Assembly (NCBI GenBank): GCA_016081115.2
Contig: CM071930.1
Location: forward strand, 48,707,335-48,771,334
DNA: 64,000 bases
Direction of reading: 5' to 3'
Source: Rehmannia glutinosa
Taxonomy: Eukaryota > Streptophyta > Magnoliopsida > Lamiales > Orobanchaceae
In this document: positions 46,097-57,862 of the stretch, in pieces
Numbering within the stretch: the first letter of the stretch is position 1
How the letters are laid out: each line of letters starts with the position of its first letter
The notes under the pieces: model-generated
What the model was told of the DNA's origin: nothing
The model's input: only the letters and a program-made list of their open reading frames with translations
Database searches by the model: none
Translations under genes and position numbers: made by a program

Positions 46097-49000
46097 ATGA
46101 GTTGCCTCAGCTGGAACTGTTGTGGGCTTGGGAACCCACGGGCAGTTAGTGCGCTAAAAAATAAAATTAATTTGCAAGATCCCGTGTTTGTGTTTTTGAT
46201 GGAAACCAAACTTAGTCAGCTAGAAGTAGAGGATATTATGAAAAACACGGATTATAAAGGTGTTCATGTTGTAAAATGCGATAGGGCAAACAGAGGCCGT
46301 CGTGGTGGGCTCAGCTTATGGTGGAAAGAACAGTTTGAGTTTCAGCTCATCTCGGACTCTTTGCACCACATAGACGGGTGGATAGTTGACGGCGACAAGA
46401 AGTGGAGATTTTCAGGGATTTACGAATGGCCGGAGGAAGATCTTAAATACCGTACTTGGAATCTTATTGATGAACTTAGTCAGGCACCACATTCGGAATG
46501 TCTCTGTCTAGGCGACTTCAATGAGATTCTTTATAATTTTGAGAAGATTGGCGGGCGAGTTCGTGAACAGACAAAGATGGACTCTTTTCATGACGCGATT
46601 CAAAGAACAAATTTGGACGACCTAGGCTATAATGGATTTTCGTTTACCTGGTCAAACGACCAAGGAGGCGAAGCTAATATTCAGGAAAGATTAGATCAAT
46701 GCCTTGGTAACAGCCCATGGGTGGCTCTTTATTACCGTGTGCAACACCTTCTGAGGCAAGGATCAGACCATTGTCCTATCCTCATTACGTGGAGAAACGC
46801 CCTTGATCGGGGGGGAATCGAGGGGGAAAATGCGGAAAAAAAATTTTCGGTTCGAAACAATGTGGCTTTCGGATGAATCATGCCAAGATGTTATAAAACA
46901 TGCATGGAAAAACTATGGAGGGGGCACGACTGCAGACAATTTAAATCAAAAAATGGATAAGTGTAGAGAAGGTCTTTATTTCTGGGAAAAGACCCATTTT
47001 GGGAACATTGGAAGCCAAATTCGAGAAATAGAAGGAAAATTGCAGGGACTGGGTACGAGAAATATGTCGGGAATTACATACGGGAGCGCAAATCTTGAAG
47101 ATCGATTGAGGGACCTACACACGAAGGAAGAAAAAATGTGGCATCAACGTGCGCGAGCAAATTGGATAAAAGAGGGGGATAAAAATACCAGATTTTTTCA
47201 TAAACTCGCAAATGGGAGGCGCACCCGAAATACAATTGACCGAATCCAAAACGATGAGGGTGTATGGATGGAGGAACAAAGTGATATCTCGAAGGAATTT
47301 GGGAATTATTTTCACACCCTGTTTGCGACCGAACCATACTTGGAGATAGGACTAGCCTTGGACGCCGTAGACCGCAAAGAAACGGAGGAAATGAATAATT
47401 TTCTGACACGGCCTTTTGTGACAGAAGAAGTGGTAGCGGCCCTGGCGCAGATGCATCTGACCAAATCTCCCAGCCCGGACGGTATGCCTGCTCTTTTTTT
47501 CCAAAAATTCTTTCCTATCATCAAAACCGATATTTTATCCGCTACTCTTAATATTCTTAATGTGAAGCCGAGTCCCTAGGTCGATAAATGAAACCTTCAT
47601 TGTCCTTATTCCAAAAAAAAAAGAATCTTGTACGTGTGTTTCGATTTTAGGCCCATTAGCTTATGTAATGTCGTGTTCAAATTGGTTACTAAGACGATAG
47701 CCAACCTGAAGCTAAAATTGGTTTTGCATGATCTTATTCATCATACTCAATCTGCTTTTGTCCCAGGGAGGTTGATTACTAATAATGCTTTGCTTGCTTT
47801 CGAAATTTTCCACCATATGAAAAATAACACTGCTAAGAAGAGAGGATTGTTTGCTTTCAAACTAGACATGTCAAAAGCTTATGATAGAGTTGAGTGGTGT
47901 TTTCTTAAGGAGGTGATGTTAAAATTGGGTTTACATGAGCGGTTGGTGTCTCTCATTATGAAGTGTGTGTCGACTGTTTATTTTCCTATTTTGATAAATG
48001 AGCAGCTGAGTGCCACTTTTTCACCTCTTGTGGGCTTCGACAAGGAGACCCGCTCTCGCCGTATTTGTTTTTATATTGTGCAGATGCATTCTCATTGCTA
48101 ATACTCAAGGCGGAAAGAGTCGGAGATTTGCATGGAATCAGAATTAGCAGCAGGGCACCGGAGATTTCTCATCTTTTCTTTGCCAATGACAGTATCATAT
48201 TCGGAAGGGTGAATACGAGGGAGGTTGAGAAAATACGGCATATTTTGGCAGTCTACGAAAAAGCCTCGGGTCAAAAAATTAGCTTGGAAAAATCAAAAAT
48301 TTGCTTTAATAAGGGGTTAGAACATGAACACCGATTGACACTTGCAAACCGCATTGGAGTCCCAATGGTAGATAAACATTCGACCTACCTTGGGATTCCG
48401 GCTGTGCTAGGACGTTCAAAAAATGAGATTTTTTCAGGTGTGGTGGATAGAATCCGGAAGAAGCTGAAGAATTGGAAGAGTAGAACACTTTCGACAGTCG
48501 GGAAATTAATTCTTATAAAATCAATAGCACAGGCCGTCCCGACGTACTTGATGAGTTGTTTTGAACTTCCAATAAATGTGCGCAACCACATAAATTCTCT
48601 CATTAGTAATTTTTGGTGGGGGCAACGCGGTGATGAGAGAAGAATCCTTTGGCGAGCATGGAGTACGTTGTGTCGGCCTAAATCTGAGGGTGGTCTAGGC
48701 TTACGGGACCTTCATTGTTTTAATGTGGCGATGATAGCAAAGCAAGGATGGCGGCTTATCCAGAATGAGAGCTCCCTTTTATCCAAAGTATACAAAGCCA
48801 AATACTTTCCACAAAGTACATTCTTAAATTCTACAATTGGCCAAAATCCATCGTTTGTGTGGAGAAGCATTGTAGAGGCTAAGAAGGTTCTTTGAAGAGG
48901 ACTTCGGTGGAGTATCGAGGATGGCTCGAGGGTGAGGGTATGGGCGGATCCGTGGTTGAGCGATATGCCGAATTTTAAATCTTTAACGCCAGAAATTCAT

Positions 49001-50204
49001 GATGATGCTGAATTATGGGTGAATGATTTAATTCGATAGGATATGGGGACTTGGAACATGGAGTTTATAAACGCAATTTTTGACCCGGGAGATGCTAAAG
49101 CTATTGTCGCAATACCACTGCGTATCACAAGGACAACGAATAAATTAATGTGGCACTTCACTAAAGATGGGATATATTCAGTTAAATTTGGGTATAAATT
49201 GGCTAGAGCAGGGTTGGAGTGTACGAATAGTCTCTTATCGTCATCGGGATCCGCGGGTTTTGTGGAAATGGATATGAAATTTGAGTGTTCCGTCCAAATT
49301 TTCATTTGGAGGTGTGTACAGGGCATATTACCTTCAAAATCTGAGTTGCTGCGGAAATGGCGGTTAATGTGGAACCAACATGCATGAGATGTCGGAGGGC
49401 GGTGGAGACCACTGAGCATATCTTGAGAAATTGTGAGTGGGATGTTCTTTATTGGGCATCTTCCCCTCTACGGCTACGAACGGGTGAACATGAGACGAAT
49501 GAGAGTGTCGGAGATTGGATTCAGCATTTTCATACGGAGGGGGCGAAAGACAGCCATGCTCTCTTTGCAATGCTCATGTGGGCTTTATGGGACGCAAGGA
49601 ACAAGCTGATTTTTCAAAATAAATCCACAGATACTACACGAAGCCATCAACTTGCCGTTTCTGGCCTGACGGAGTACCAGACGACAATGAAATAGGAAGG
49701 AGACCATGGAAAAGATAGGAGAACCAAAGACGGGTGGATCCCTCCGGCGGACACCTACGTTAAATTGAATACAGATGCATCTCTCATGGGGGAAGACGGT
49801 ACGGGGCTAGGGGCTGTGATACGAAACCACAGGGGTGAGGTGCTCATCTCTGCATCAAAATTGGTATGCTTCGCGGGCTCAATCAAAATTGTCGAAGCAC
49901 TAGCATGTCGGGAGGGTCTGTTGGTGGCGAAACAAGAAAATTTTCGAAGAATAATGGTGGAGACGGACAACATTAACCTATTTTACAAGCTACGGGGCCA
50001 TACTGGAGATCTATTATATTTTGGAAATATTGTGGCGGACATCTAGGACCTTTTTATGCATTTTGATGAAGTTATTTCTTGTTTTATTCGTAGATCGGGT
50101 AATGTTGTGGCCCATCATTTAGCTCGCTTTGCTTTTAATTTAACTTGTAATGAGTCATTTGTTGGGGCTATCCCTGACCGAGTTGACATCGTTTTATCGG
50201 AGAT
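46097..50204 (+). pseudogene. LINE ORF2: endonuclease, reverse transcriptase, RNase H, broken
   Basis: Endonuclease at 46097-46810 keeps its landmarks: SWNCCGLGNPR, METKL, LGDFNEIL, FSFTWSN and GSDHCPI. RT follows in shifted frames: KSPSPDGMPALFFQKFF (46803-47579), SAFVPGRLITNNALLAFE and FKLDMSKAYDRVEW (47628-48060), and LFFANDSIIFGRV (48065-48895), where the catalytic FADD is FAND, a substituted active-site aspartate. A zf-RVT region (49043-49440) and an RVT_3-type RNase H with LNTDASL (49729-50204) complete it. The reading frame runs into the nested Copia at 50205; beyond it, at 54691, the frame resumes and meets a stop at 54698-54700. Confidence 0.85.
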
Positions 50205-50970
50205 TGTTAATGTTTGATTTTGTCAAACAATATTTTTTTCCTTCGATTTTTTCTTCCAGATTTATGGTTACTTTTTAACAGTTAATATTTTCAGTTTTCA
50301 GGAGTTATGTTAGAAGTTCTAAATTCAGTTTTCTAACTCCTTGGAAGTTTATTGTAGTGGGCGGTTTTCTCCTTAAATTTTGCAGGAAGTTTTTTCTCCT
50401 ATTTTCTTGCAGGAAGTTATTCAAGAGATAGCTATTTAAGGATCAGAAACCAGCACATTATGTTTACAGATTTGAGAAGATTTGAGAGTTCATCTTCTAG
50501 CTTTTTCATACCAGGAAATTCTACAGAAGCTCAGTGATACCAGGAATGTTGGCAACATTGTTGGCATCATTTTCAGAACTCGAGTGTTGAGTGTTTGTGT
50601 GAGATAGATTCAGTGTAGAACTTGAATTTGAGTGCACTAAATGTATTCTCATGCTTTGTAAAGGAGTGTTGTTGCTTTTGGAGACACAAGAGGAGTTGTT
50701 CTTCTAGTTTCCTTGTTTACTTTGTATTTTTGTATTTTATAAACAACATCATCCTTTGAAGAATTTTTGTTCTAATGAACACCGTACAAGTATTTTATAC
50801 TTGTACAAAAATTTTAATCTCTTGTGTCTTGTCTTTAAATCTGTCTTTATTTCATACATTGTGAAATTGTGTTTCTGATTAAAAGTCTTTCATTGTGTTT
50901 TGCAAAGTGTTGGCATCACTGTTGACTGCACACTGCATATTCATTAGAATCGGACCCTTCAATTCTTTCA
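50205..50970 (+). repeat. 5' LTR of the gag-only Copia
   Basis: TGTTAATG to TCTTTCA, followed by the PBS. Confidence 0.92.
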
Positions 50971-50986
50971 ATTGGCATCAAGAGCC
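50971..50986 (+). other. Primer binding site of the gag-only Copia
   Basis: ATTGGCATCAAGAGCC directly after the LTR. It is a variant of the initiator tRNA-Met type (TGGTATCAGAGCC) with one substitution and one extra A. Confidence 0.75.
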
Positions 50987-51033
50987 TTCACTAGACGATA
51001 CTTAGTGTGATCCTATTTTTTTGCAGTGTTTTT

Positions 51034-52937
51034 ATGATGGAAATTCAGAGTAGTTCCATTTTTCGACCTCCTGTTTTGGATGGAACAAACTATTCCTATT
51101 GGAAGGTGAAAATGAGGGCTTATATCAAGTCTATTAATGAAAGAGCATGGAGATCTGTTCTTACAGGATGGACACCCCCAAGAATCGTTGACACCGAGGG
51201 AGTTACAATAGACAAACCAGAGATTGAGTGGCAAAATGATGAAATCCAGATTGCAAGCTTTAATTCTAAAGCTTTAAATGCCATATTTACTGCTATTGAT
51301 ATGTTTTTGTTCAAAATAATTTCTAATTGTGTTTCAAAGAAAAGATGCTTGGGATGCATTGCAATTGCATTGTGAAGGAACACAAAGTGTTAGAAGAACA
51401 AAGCTAAGACTCTAGCAAGCGATTCGAGAACGAGAATGGAAGAAGAAGAGACCATTGCTTCATATAATGCAAAAATCTGCGATATTGCTAATGAGGCACA
51501 ATCACTTGGAAAACCTATTAGCAATGCAAGATTGGTAAGCAAGGTAATGAGATATCTTCCTGAAAGATACAATATTAAGATTTATACCATTGAAGAAACC
51601 AAAGATACTGATACTCTTAGACTTGATGAACTTATTGGTATTTTACAAACTTTTGAGTTAAACTTGGGACAAAAAAAAGAACATCATGTTGAAGACAAAA
51701 GTATTGCTTTTAAAACCCAAACTAGTTTTGATTTTTGTGGTGTTCAAAGTAATGCAATGGAACATTTTATGAAAAACATTCATGAATGTGATTTAAATGA
51801 AGAATCTATTGCATTATTGACCTTACGGTTTAATAGTTTACTCAAAAAATCTTCTTAGAATGACAAAGATTTCAAGTCTAAGAAACAGTTTTCTGGAAAT
51901 TCTTCATGTTTCCCTGAAAAGTTTGAACCAAATCAAGAGAACAATTTTTTAAAATCAAAAAACCTTGATTTGATTCAATGTCGTGCTTGCAAAGGATTTG
52001 GTCATTATGCAAAACAATGTGCAAACACTCTTAAGGAAAAGGTATGGATTTTACTGTATCTTTTAGTGATGAAGAATCTGAAGATGATGAAGAAAATTGC
52101 AAGGGACTTGTAATGATTGTTGAGGAAGAGAAGCTCAAATCTGATAGATTCAGAAATGATGCCAACACTGAGGCATCACAAGACAGGTTTGCTGATTCTG
52201 AATATGATTTTGTTAATCATTTTGCATCATTTTTATGTATGAATTCAGGGTCAAAGTCTGTTGATCTAGAAGATAAATGTCATGATGATTTGCAACTTAA
52301 ATGTGAAGATCTTGTCAAAGAGAATGACATTTTAAGAGAATCTGTTAGGAGATTGGAAGTTCTTTTAACAAAGAAAGACAAAGATCTTGATCTTGTAAAA
52401 TCTGAACTTACTAGTCTTGAAAAGACTGTAAGTAAGTTTGATTCTAGCTCTGCTGTTATTGATGATATATTTTTGAAAGCTAGATTTGATAGAACTGGAT
52501 TAGGATATGTTCAAGCAAACAAAACAGATTCTTGTAAGAAGACATGTCATTCTATGAAACAATGGAGTGTTGGAAAAAGTGGCAAATCATTTTTCAAAGA
52601 CAAGTTCAAAAAGTCTGAAAGTGTGTTAAAACGTAAGTTTGTGTGTCATTACTGTTTTAAACCTGGGCATATTAAACCTTTTTGCTTCAAACTGAAGAAA
52701 GATAAGGTTTTAGGTAAAATGATACCACAAATGATACATGACACTGTTGAGGACACTTTCAATTTTGCTGAGAATTGTTCAAAAACTGATCCTAAATTGG
52801 TTTGGGCCGGTGATAATGATCATTGTTATATTCAACACATTGCCACTAAACATCGGGTAGCAGATATTTTTTCAAAATCATTGGACTTGGAGAGATTTTC
52901 CTGTTCGAGGAAATCTCTTGATTTGTGTGTGTTTTGA
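51034..52937 (+). pseudogene. Copia gag joined to an RNase H tail
   Basis: ATG at 51034 (MMEIQSSSIFRPPVLDGTNY), the DUF4219/UBN2 start. UBN2 continues at 51436-51858 after a frameshift near 51360-51430. A nonsense TAG at 51856-51858 precedes the first CCHC knuckle, CRACKGFGHYAKQC (about 51985-52026). A second long frame, 52044-52937, holds an acidic stretch, a coiled coil of about 50 residues, a second knuckle CHYCFKPGHIKPFC, and then without a gap HIATKHRVADIFSKSLDLER, the C-terminal end of Copia RNase H. Everything between gag and that tail is deleted. Such elements depend on a partner for enzymes. The frame breaks mean this copy makes no complete Gag. Confidence 0.85.
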
Positions 52938-53889
52938 TTGCATGTGTTGCATAATGTGTTACATCTTATATTGTAGCACATTCTATATTTTCTGTTTTTT
53001 TGTTTTCTAGGCATATTTTTTCCTTTTTGCATTATGAATCATGGGATTTTTCATGTGTTGATGCTCCATTTTTATAAAACTGATTATGTTAAAATCAAAC
53101 TCTTCGTAAAGTCAGCAAACAGATTAATTTTTCTCTCATTATTAACTTATATTTTTGGGCATTTTTGTACATTTTTAGCTCTCCAAACATGTAAAAAGTA
53201 GATTTTTATCTCTATGACTTTGTAAAAGTCTTTATGTATTGTTCTTATGCCTGTGATTCATCTATGCAAGTGAGAGGGAGTAATAATATTTTGTTTGTGA
53301 CATACAAACTGAGTTTGCTGATACAAAATGTTCTTGAAAATGATGGCAACATTGTACATGACATTCTGTGATACATAATTTTATACATGTGTGTGTGTGT
53401 TTATTGTTTTTCTTATAAATACATGTTTATAGGCATAACTTAGGTCATGCATTACAAAAAAAAAGTGAAAATATCTGCAAAACCTGATGTTTAGTAGTAA
53501 TGAGTTGTTACTTTTTATCTCCTTTCACCTATGTTGGATAACTGGTCCTAACTTCTTTTAAGTGGAGATAATGGGGTATCAAAATGCTCTCAGTGAGCTT
53601 GTATATTGTTTTTTTCTCTTCTTAAATTACGGAGGCTGATTTCAGTCCAAAAAGGGGGAGAAAGTGGCACAAACAACAAGGTGGAAGCAAAGGCAGTGGA
53701 GATGGTAATTTCGAGAATGATGCCAACACCTGAGGCATCATTTGTTAACAGCTGAACTTGCTTATTTGAAGAGTTTTTGATGTTTTTGGTACTTCTTGTT
53801 TCTGACTTATATTCAGAGGGAGATTTGACTTCTTGTATTCAGGGGGAGATTTAACTGTGTCGTTGTGCAGGTTTTGTCTAGAAATCTGT
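52938..53889 (+). other. 3' untranslated region of the gag-only Copia
   Basis: No ORF of note. Contains AGGGGGAG-type purine runs near 53815 and 53845 before the main polypurine tract. Confidence 0.6.
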
Positions 53890-53904
53890 AAGAAAGGGGG
53901 AGAT
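53890..53904 (+). other. Polypurine tract of the gag-only Copia
   Basis: AAGAAAGGGGGAGAT, directly before the 3' LTR start TGTTAATG. Confidence 0.85.
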
Positions 53905-54685
53905 TGTTAATGTTTGATTTTGTCAAACATTATTTTTTTTCCTTCGATTTTTTCTTCCAGATTTATGGTTACTTTTTAACAGTTAATATTTTCAGTTTTC
54001 AGGAGTTAGTTTTCAGGAGTTATGTTAGAAGTTCTAAATTCAGTTTTCTAACTCCTTGGAAGTTTATTGTAGTGGGCGGTTTTCTCCTTAAATTTTGCAG
54101 GAAGTTTTTTCTGCTATTTTCTTGCAGGAAGTTATTCAAGAGATAGCTATTTAAGGATCAAAAACCAGCACATTACGTTTACAGATTTGAGAAGATTTGA
54201 GAGTTCATCTTCAAGCTTTTTCATACCAGAAAATTCTGCAGAAGCTCAGTGATACCAGGAATGTTGGCAACATTGTTGGCATCATTTTCAGAACTCGAGT
54301 GTTGATTGTTTGTGTGAGATAAATTCAGTGTAGAACTTGAATTTGAGTGCACTAAATGTATTTTCATGCTTTGTAAAGGAGTGTTGTTGCTTTTGGAGAC
54401 ACAAGGGGAGTTGTTCTTCTAGTTTCCTTGTTTACTTTGTATTTTTGTATTTTATAAACAACATCATCCTTTGAAGAATTTTTGTTTTAATGAACACCGT
54501 ACAGGTATTTTATACTTGTACAAAATTTTTAATCTCTTGTGTCTTGTCTTTAAATCTGTTTTTATTTCATACATTGTGAAATTGTGTTTTTGATTAAAAG
54601 TCTTTCGTTGTGTTTTGCAAAGTGTTGGCATTACTTTTGACTGCACACTGTATATTCATTAGAATTGGACCCTTCAATTCTTTCA
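53905..54685 (+). repeat. 3' LTR of the gag-only Copia
   Basis: Matches 50205-50970. It carries a 14-bp tandem duplication near 53998 (CAGGAGTTAGTTTTCAGGAG). Confidence 0.92.
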
Positions 54686-54905
54686 AAGATGATCTCCTAA
54701 TATAATGGTTACTTTTCCCCTCGAAAAACAAATGTAGGCAAAAACTTGTATAGGACCGTCTTACGGATCCTATTCCGTAAGACGGATCCTACTGCGACCC
54801 CCTTGACCCACTGACCAGCGCCCTTGACCCACTGAATTTACCCGAGTTACCCGCTGACCCCACCAGCCCACCCGTTATATTTAAAAAAAAATTACGCGCG
54901 CTTAT

Positions 54906-54970
54906 GGGGAAATGAACCTGTGAGCCTCTGGAGGCTAAGGTGTTATTCTACCACTAGATCACTGGTGCTT
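54906..54970 (-). other. tRNA-Gly-derived segment, left arm
   Basis: The minus strand reads GCACCAGTGATCTAGTGGTA then GAATA, which matches the 5' half of plant tRNA-Gly (GCC) at all but one position. The 3' half is diverged but keeps a B-box-like GGTTCATTTCC. The acceptor stem cannot close, so it is not a functional tRNA gene. Confidence 0.65.
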
Positions 54971-55049
54971 ATTGTGCATATTTACTATAACCATGAGTAT
55001 AACCATGAATATAAAGCTTCATTATCATCCCTTCACTTTAAAAATTTAA

Positions 55050-56020
55050 ATTCTCTGAATAGGAATGATACTTTATCCGAAAATAGTGATACTTTTGAGT
55101 AATAAATATGATACTTTTAAGGTGAACATTGATATTTTAATTTTTACATATTCAAAAAATAAGATTTTTTGATATACTCATTCTAGTCTCATAGCTAATG
55201 TTTTTTACATTGAAAAACTGATACTTATGCTGGAAATAGTGATACATTTGATATTAAAAATGATACTTTTATATATGATGGACAATGGCATTTTAAAATT
55301 TTAAATTCTCTGAATAAAAAGTAATACTTTATCCGAAAATAGTGATACTTTTGAGTAATAAATATGATAGTTTTAAGGCGAACATTATTCAAAAAATATT
55401 TTTTTTATGTACTCATTCTAGTCTCATAGCTAATATTTTTTACCATTGAAAAACTAATATTTGTGCTGGAAATAGTGATACTTTTGATGTTAAATATGAT
55501 ACATTTGTGATACTTCAATCTAATGTTTTTCTAATATGCGACTGTATTAAAAAAAAAAACATGATACTTTAACCCAAAAAATGGATATTTTTACTCATAA
55601 AAGTGGTACTTTTAACTCTGTCATATTTATTTTTCTTTTTTCACTGTACTGAATTCATACTTCGTGATTTATTTACAAAAACATGATACTTTATCTCAAA
55701 AAATGGATATTTTTACTCATAAAAGTGTTACTTTAGCTCTGTCTTATTTATTTTTCCTTCGTGATTTAAAGTATCATTTTTTTAATATAGTCACAAATTA
55801 GAAATGAAGGAAAGAAGAAAAAATAAAAAATAAATATGATATAGTTAAAGTAACACTTTTATAAGTAAAAGATCGGTTTGTTGAGATAAAGTATCATATT
55901 CTTAATACAGTTACAAACTAAGAACAAAAAAAGAGGAAAAATAAAAATAAATATGATGTAGTTAAAGTAACACATTTATAAGTATCCATTTATTGAGATA
56001 ATGTATCAAGATTTTTTTAA
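55050..56020 (+). repeat. GATACTTTT-type minisatellite interior
   Basis: Degenerate 20-30-bp units such as GATACTTTTGAGTAATAAAT and GATACTTTATCCGAAAATAG, repeated in longer blocks. Beyond about 55760 the motif appears in reverse orientation (AAAGTATCAT), so the two halves are partly inverted. Confidence 0.7.
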
Positions 56021-56137
56021 TAGGCTTGGGTTCGATTCTTAGCCTTTACATTTATAGGCATTTTTAATTTTTTTTAATTACCAGGCGTATTTATGAATGG
56101 GTTTATATAAATTATTATACTATAATTGCACAATAAG

Positions 56138-56204
56138 TACTAGTGGTGTAGTGGCAGAACACCACCTTAAGTCTATTAAGGTCGCGAGTTCAATTCTGCG
56201 GTGG
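56138..56204 (+). other. tRNA-Gly-derived segment, right arm
   Basis: Plus strand AGTGGTGTAGTGGCAGAACA then a B-box-like GAGTTCAATTC and a closing GCGGTGG. Homologous to the left-arm segment in inverted orientation, and both are preceded by CACAATAAG. No canonical cloverleaf. Confidence 0.6.
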
Positions 56205-56597
56205 ATTTTTTAAATAAGAGGTGTGGCTGGTGGGCTGGGCGTGGGCTGGGCATGCTTTGGACTGGAGGCTGGGCCGCGGGGTGGGGCGTTGGGTTGGGCT
56301 TGGCTGAGGCTGGGGCGCGGGTCACAGGGCGTGCTGGGGGATCCATCTTATGGAATAGGATCCGTAAGACTGTCCTACAGAAGACCTACTAAAAAATGTA
56401 TGTGTAGCATATATTGAAAATGTTAGCGTAAGGAATGAAACACCACTAACAAATATAGTGCAGTAAATAAATGGCACGTCTATAAATAATACTATTCTTA
56501 TGCACATATAATATTTAATTAATATATTAAAACACCATAAGAATAGGAGACTTGAACTAATTAATTAGACATACATAGTTACAATTTCTTGTCTAAG

Positions 56598-57210
56598 ACC
56601 ATCTCCAACCCATTACATCAAATTTGGTGTAAAAACTACACAAAATTTGGTATTTTGGTGTAATTTTGTCAAAACCATCTCCAACCCATTATACCAAATC
56701 TTACACCAAATGAATATTTTATTCTTTTTTCTTCATTTTATAGTAACAAATTTATTTATTTATACAATTATTTTATTTACTTATATTTTTTAAATAGTAA
56801 TGTAATTAACTATAAACTTCCATTTAATTAATATTATATTAATTAGTTATATTACTAAAATAAATATTAATATTAATATTATTATTTCTTTTAATTTACA
56901 TTATAATTATTTATTATTTATTAATTTATAGAAAATATTAATTAATTATTAAAATCATGTTATATAAATTAATTATATGTAAAATGAGGATATAAGTGGA
57001 ATTTAATTTTGAGGTAAAAAGGAATTGGAGGGCAAATGTGGGATATTTGCATTACACCAAATTTGGTGTAAATGAATAGTGTTACACCAAATTTGGTGTA
57101 ATACTATTCACTATACCAAATTTGGTGTGAGGTTTAGAGTTGGGTTGGAGAGGGATTTTTGCATATTTGGTGTAATAAGGTGGGATTTGAAGTTGGGTTG
57201 GAGATGGCTT
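56598..57210. mobile_element. MITE of the CATCTCCAACCC family, copy 1
   Basis: Starts CCATCTCCAACCCATTACA and ends GTTGGGTTGGAGATGGC. Both ends carry several ACACCAAATTTGGTGTAA palindromes. The centre is AT-rich and non-coding. Confidence 0.75.
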
Positions 57211-57212
57211 TT

Positions 57213-57826
57213 AGCCATCTCCAACCCATTGCACCAAATTTGGTGTAAAAACTACACCAAATTTGATGTTTTGGTGTAATTTTTTGAAAATCATCTCCAA
57301 CCCATTACACTAAATCTTACACCAAATGAATATTTTATTCTTTCTTTTTCATTTTCTAGTAACCAAATTTATTTATTTATACAATTATTTCATTTAATTA
57401 TAGTTTATTATTGTTAATATAATTAACTAAAAACTTATATTTAATTAATATTACATTAATTAATTATATTGCAAAAATAAATATTAAAATTAATGTTAGT
57501 ATCTCTTTTAATTTAATTATAATTATTTGTTATTTATTATTACTTATAGTAAATGTTGATTAATTATTAAAACCAAGTTATATAATTTAATTATATTTAA
57601 AGTGAGGATACAATCGGAATTTAAATTTAAAGTACAAGAGAATTGGAGGGCAAATAGGGGATATTGCATTACACCAAATTTGGTGTAAATGAATAGTGTT
57701 ACACCAAATTTGGTGTAATACTATTCACCACACCAAATTTGGTGTAAGGTTTAGAGTTGGGTTGGAGGAAGTTTTTTGCATATTTGGTGTGATAGTGTAG
57801 AATTTGAAGTTGGATTAGAGATGGCG
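57213..57826. mobile_element. MITE of the CATCTCCAACCC family, copy 2
   Basis: Same structure and orientation as copy 1, directly adjacent to it. Ends GGATTAGAGATGGC. Readily alignable along its length. Confidence 0.75.
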
Positions 57827-57862
57827 TAAGCATTACACCATGGTTTTATGTGCAAAGAATAT

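Larger units (their letters stand above)
50205..54685 (+). mobile_element. Gag-only (TR-GAG-like) Ty1-copia element
   Basis: A 4,481-bp element with 766- and 781-bp LTRs (TGTTAATGTTTGATTTTG to TTCAATTCTTTCA), a PBS at 50971 and a polypurine tract at 53890-53904. Flanking 5-mers are GAGAT and AAGAT (4 of 5 match). The 2.9-kb interior encodes gag and then only the last part of RNase H: protease, integrase and RT are absent. LTRs are nearly identical apart from a 14-bp tandem duplication in the right copy and scattered substitutions, so insertion is recent. It interrupts the LINE ORF2. Confidence 0.9.
44150..54731 (+). mobile_element. L1-type LINE, interrupted by a Copia element
   Basis: A plant non-LTR retrotransposon: 5' UTR from about 44150, ORF1 remnant, ORF2 with endonuclease, RT, zf-RVT and RNase H domains, and a short 3' end with an A-rich tail (GAAAAACAAA at about 54723). 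About 6.1 kb without the nested Copia (50205-54685). ATGTAGAAAA near 44137 and ATGTAGGCAAAAA at 54732 may be an imperfect target-site duplication. Several frameshifts and stops make it inactive. Confidence 0.85.
54748..56380. mobile_element. TIR element with inverted tRNA-Gly-like arms
   Basis: The inverted ends are about 43 bp: GTCTTACGGATCCTATTCC is shared, and at the left end CCGTCTTACGG and CCGTAAGACGG form a local palindrome. Inside each arm lie a G/C-rich stretch (GACCC or GGGCTGG repeats), an AT run, then a tRNA-Gly-like segment. The centre is a GATACTTTT minisatellite. Same design as 2292-17778 and 62255-63000, but with TTAC in place of CTAAC in the terminal motif. No transposase. Target-site duplication not found. 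Confidence 0.7.

Noticed and set aside
46097..50204. Host endonuclease/phosphatase or RNase H genes
   Set aside because: Domain order, shared frame decay and ORF1 upstream show one LINE.
54906..54970. Functional tRNA-Gly gene
   Set aside because: Only the 5' half matches; the acceptor stem and anticodon arm do not form.
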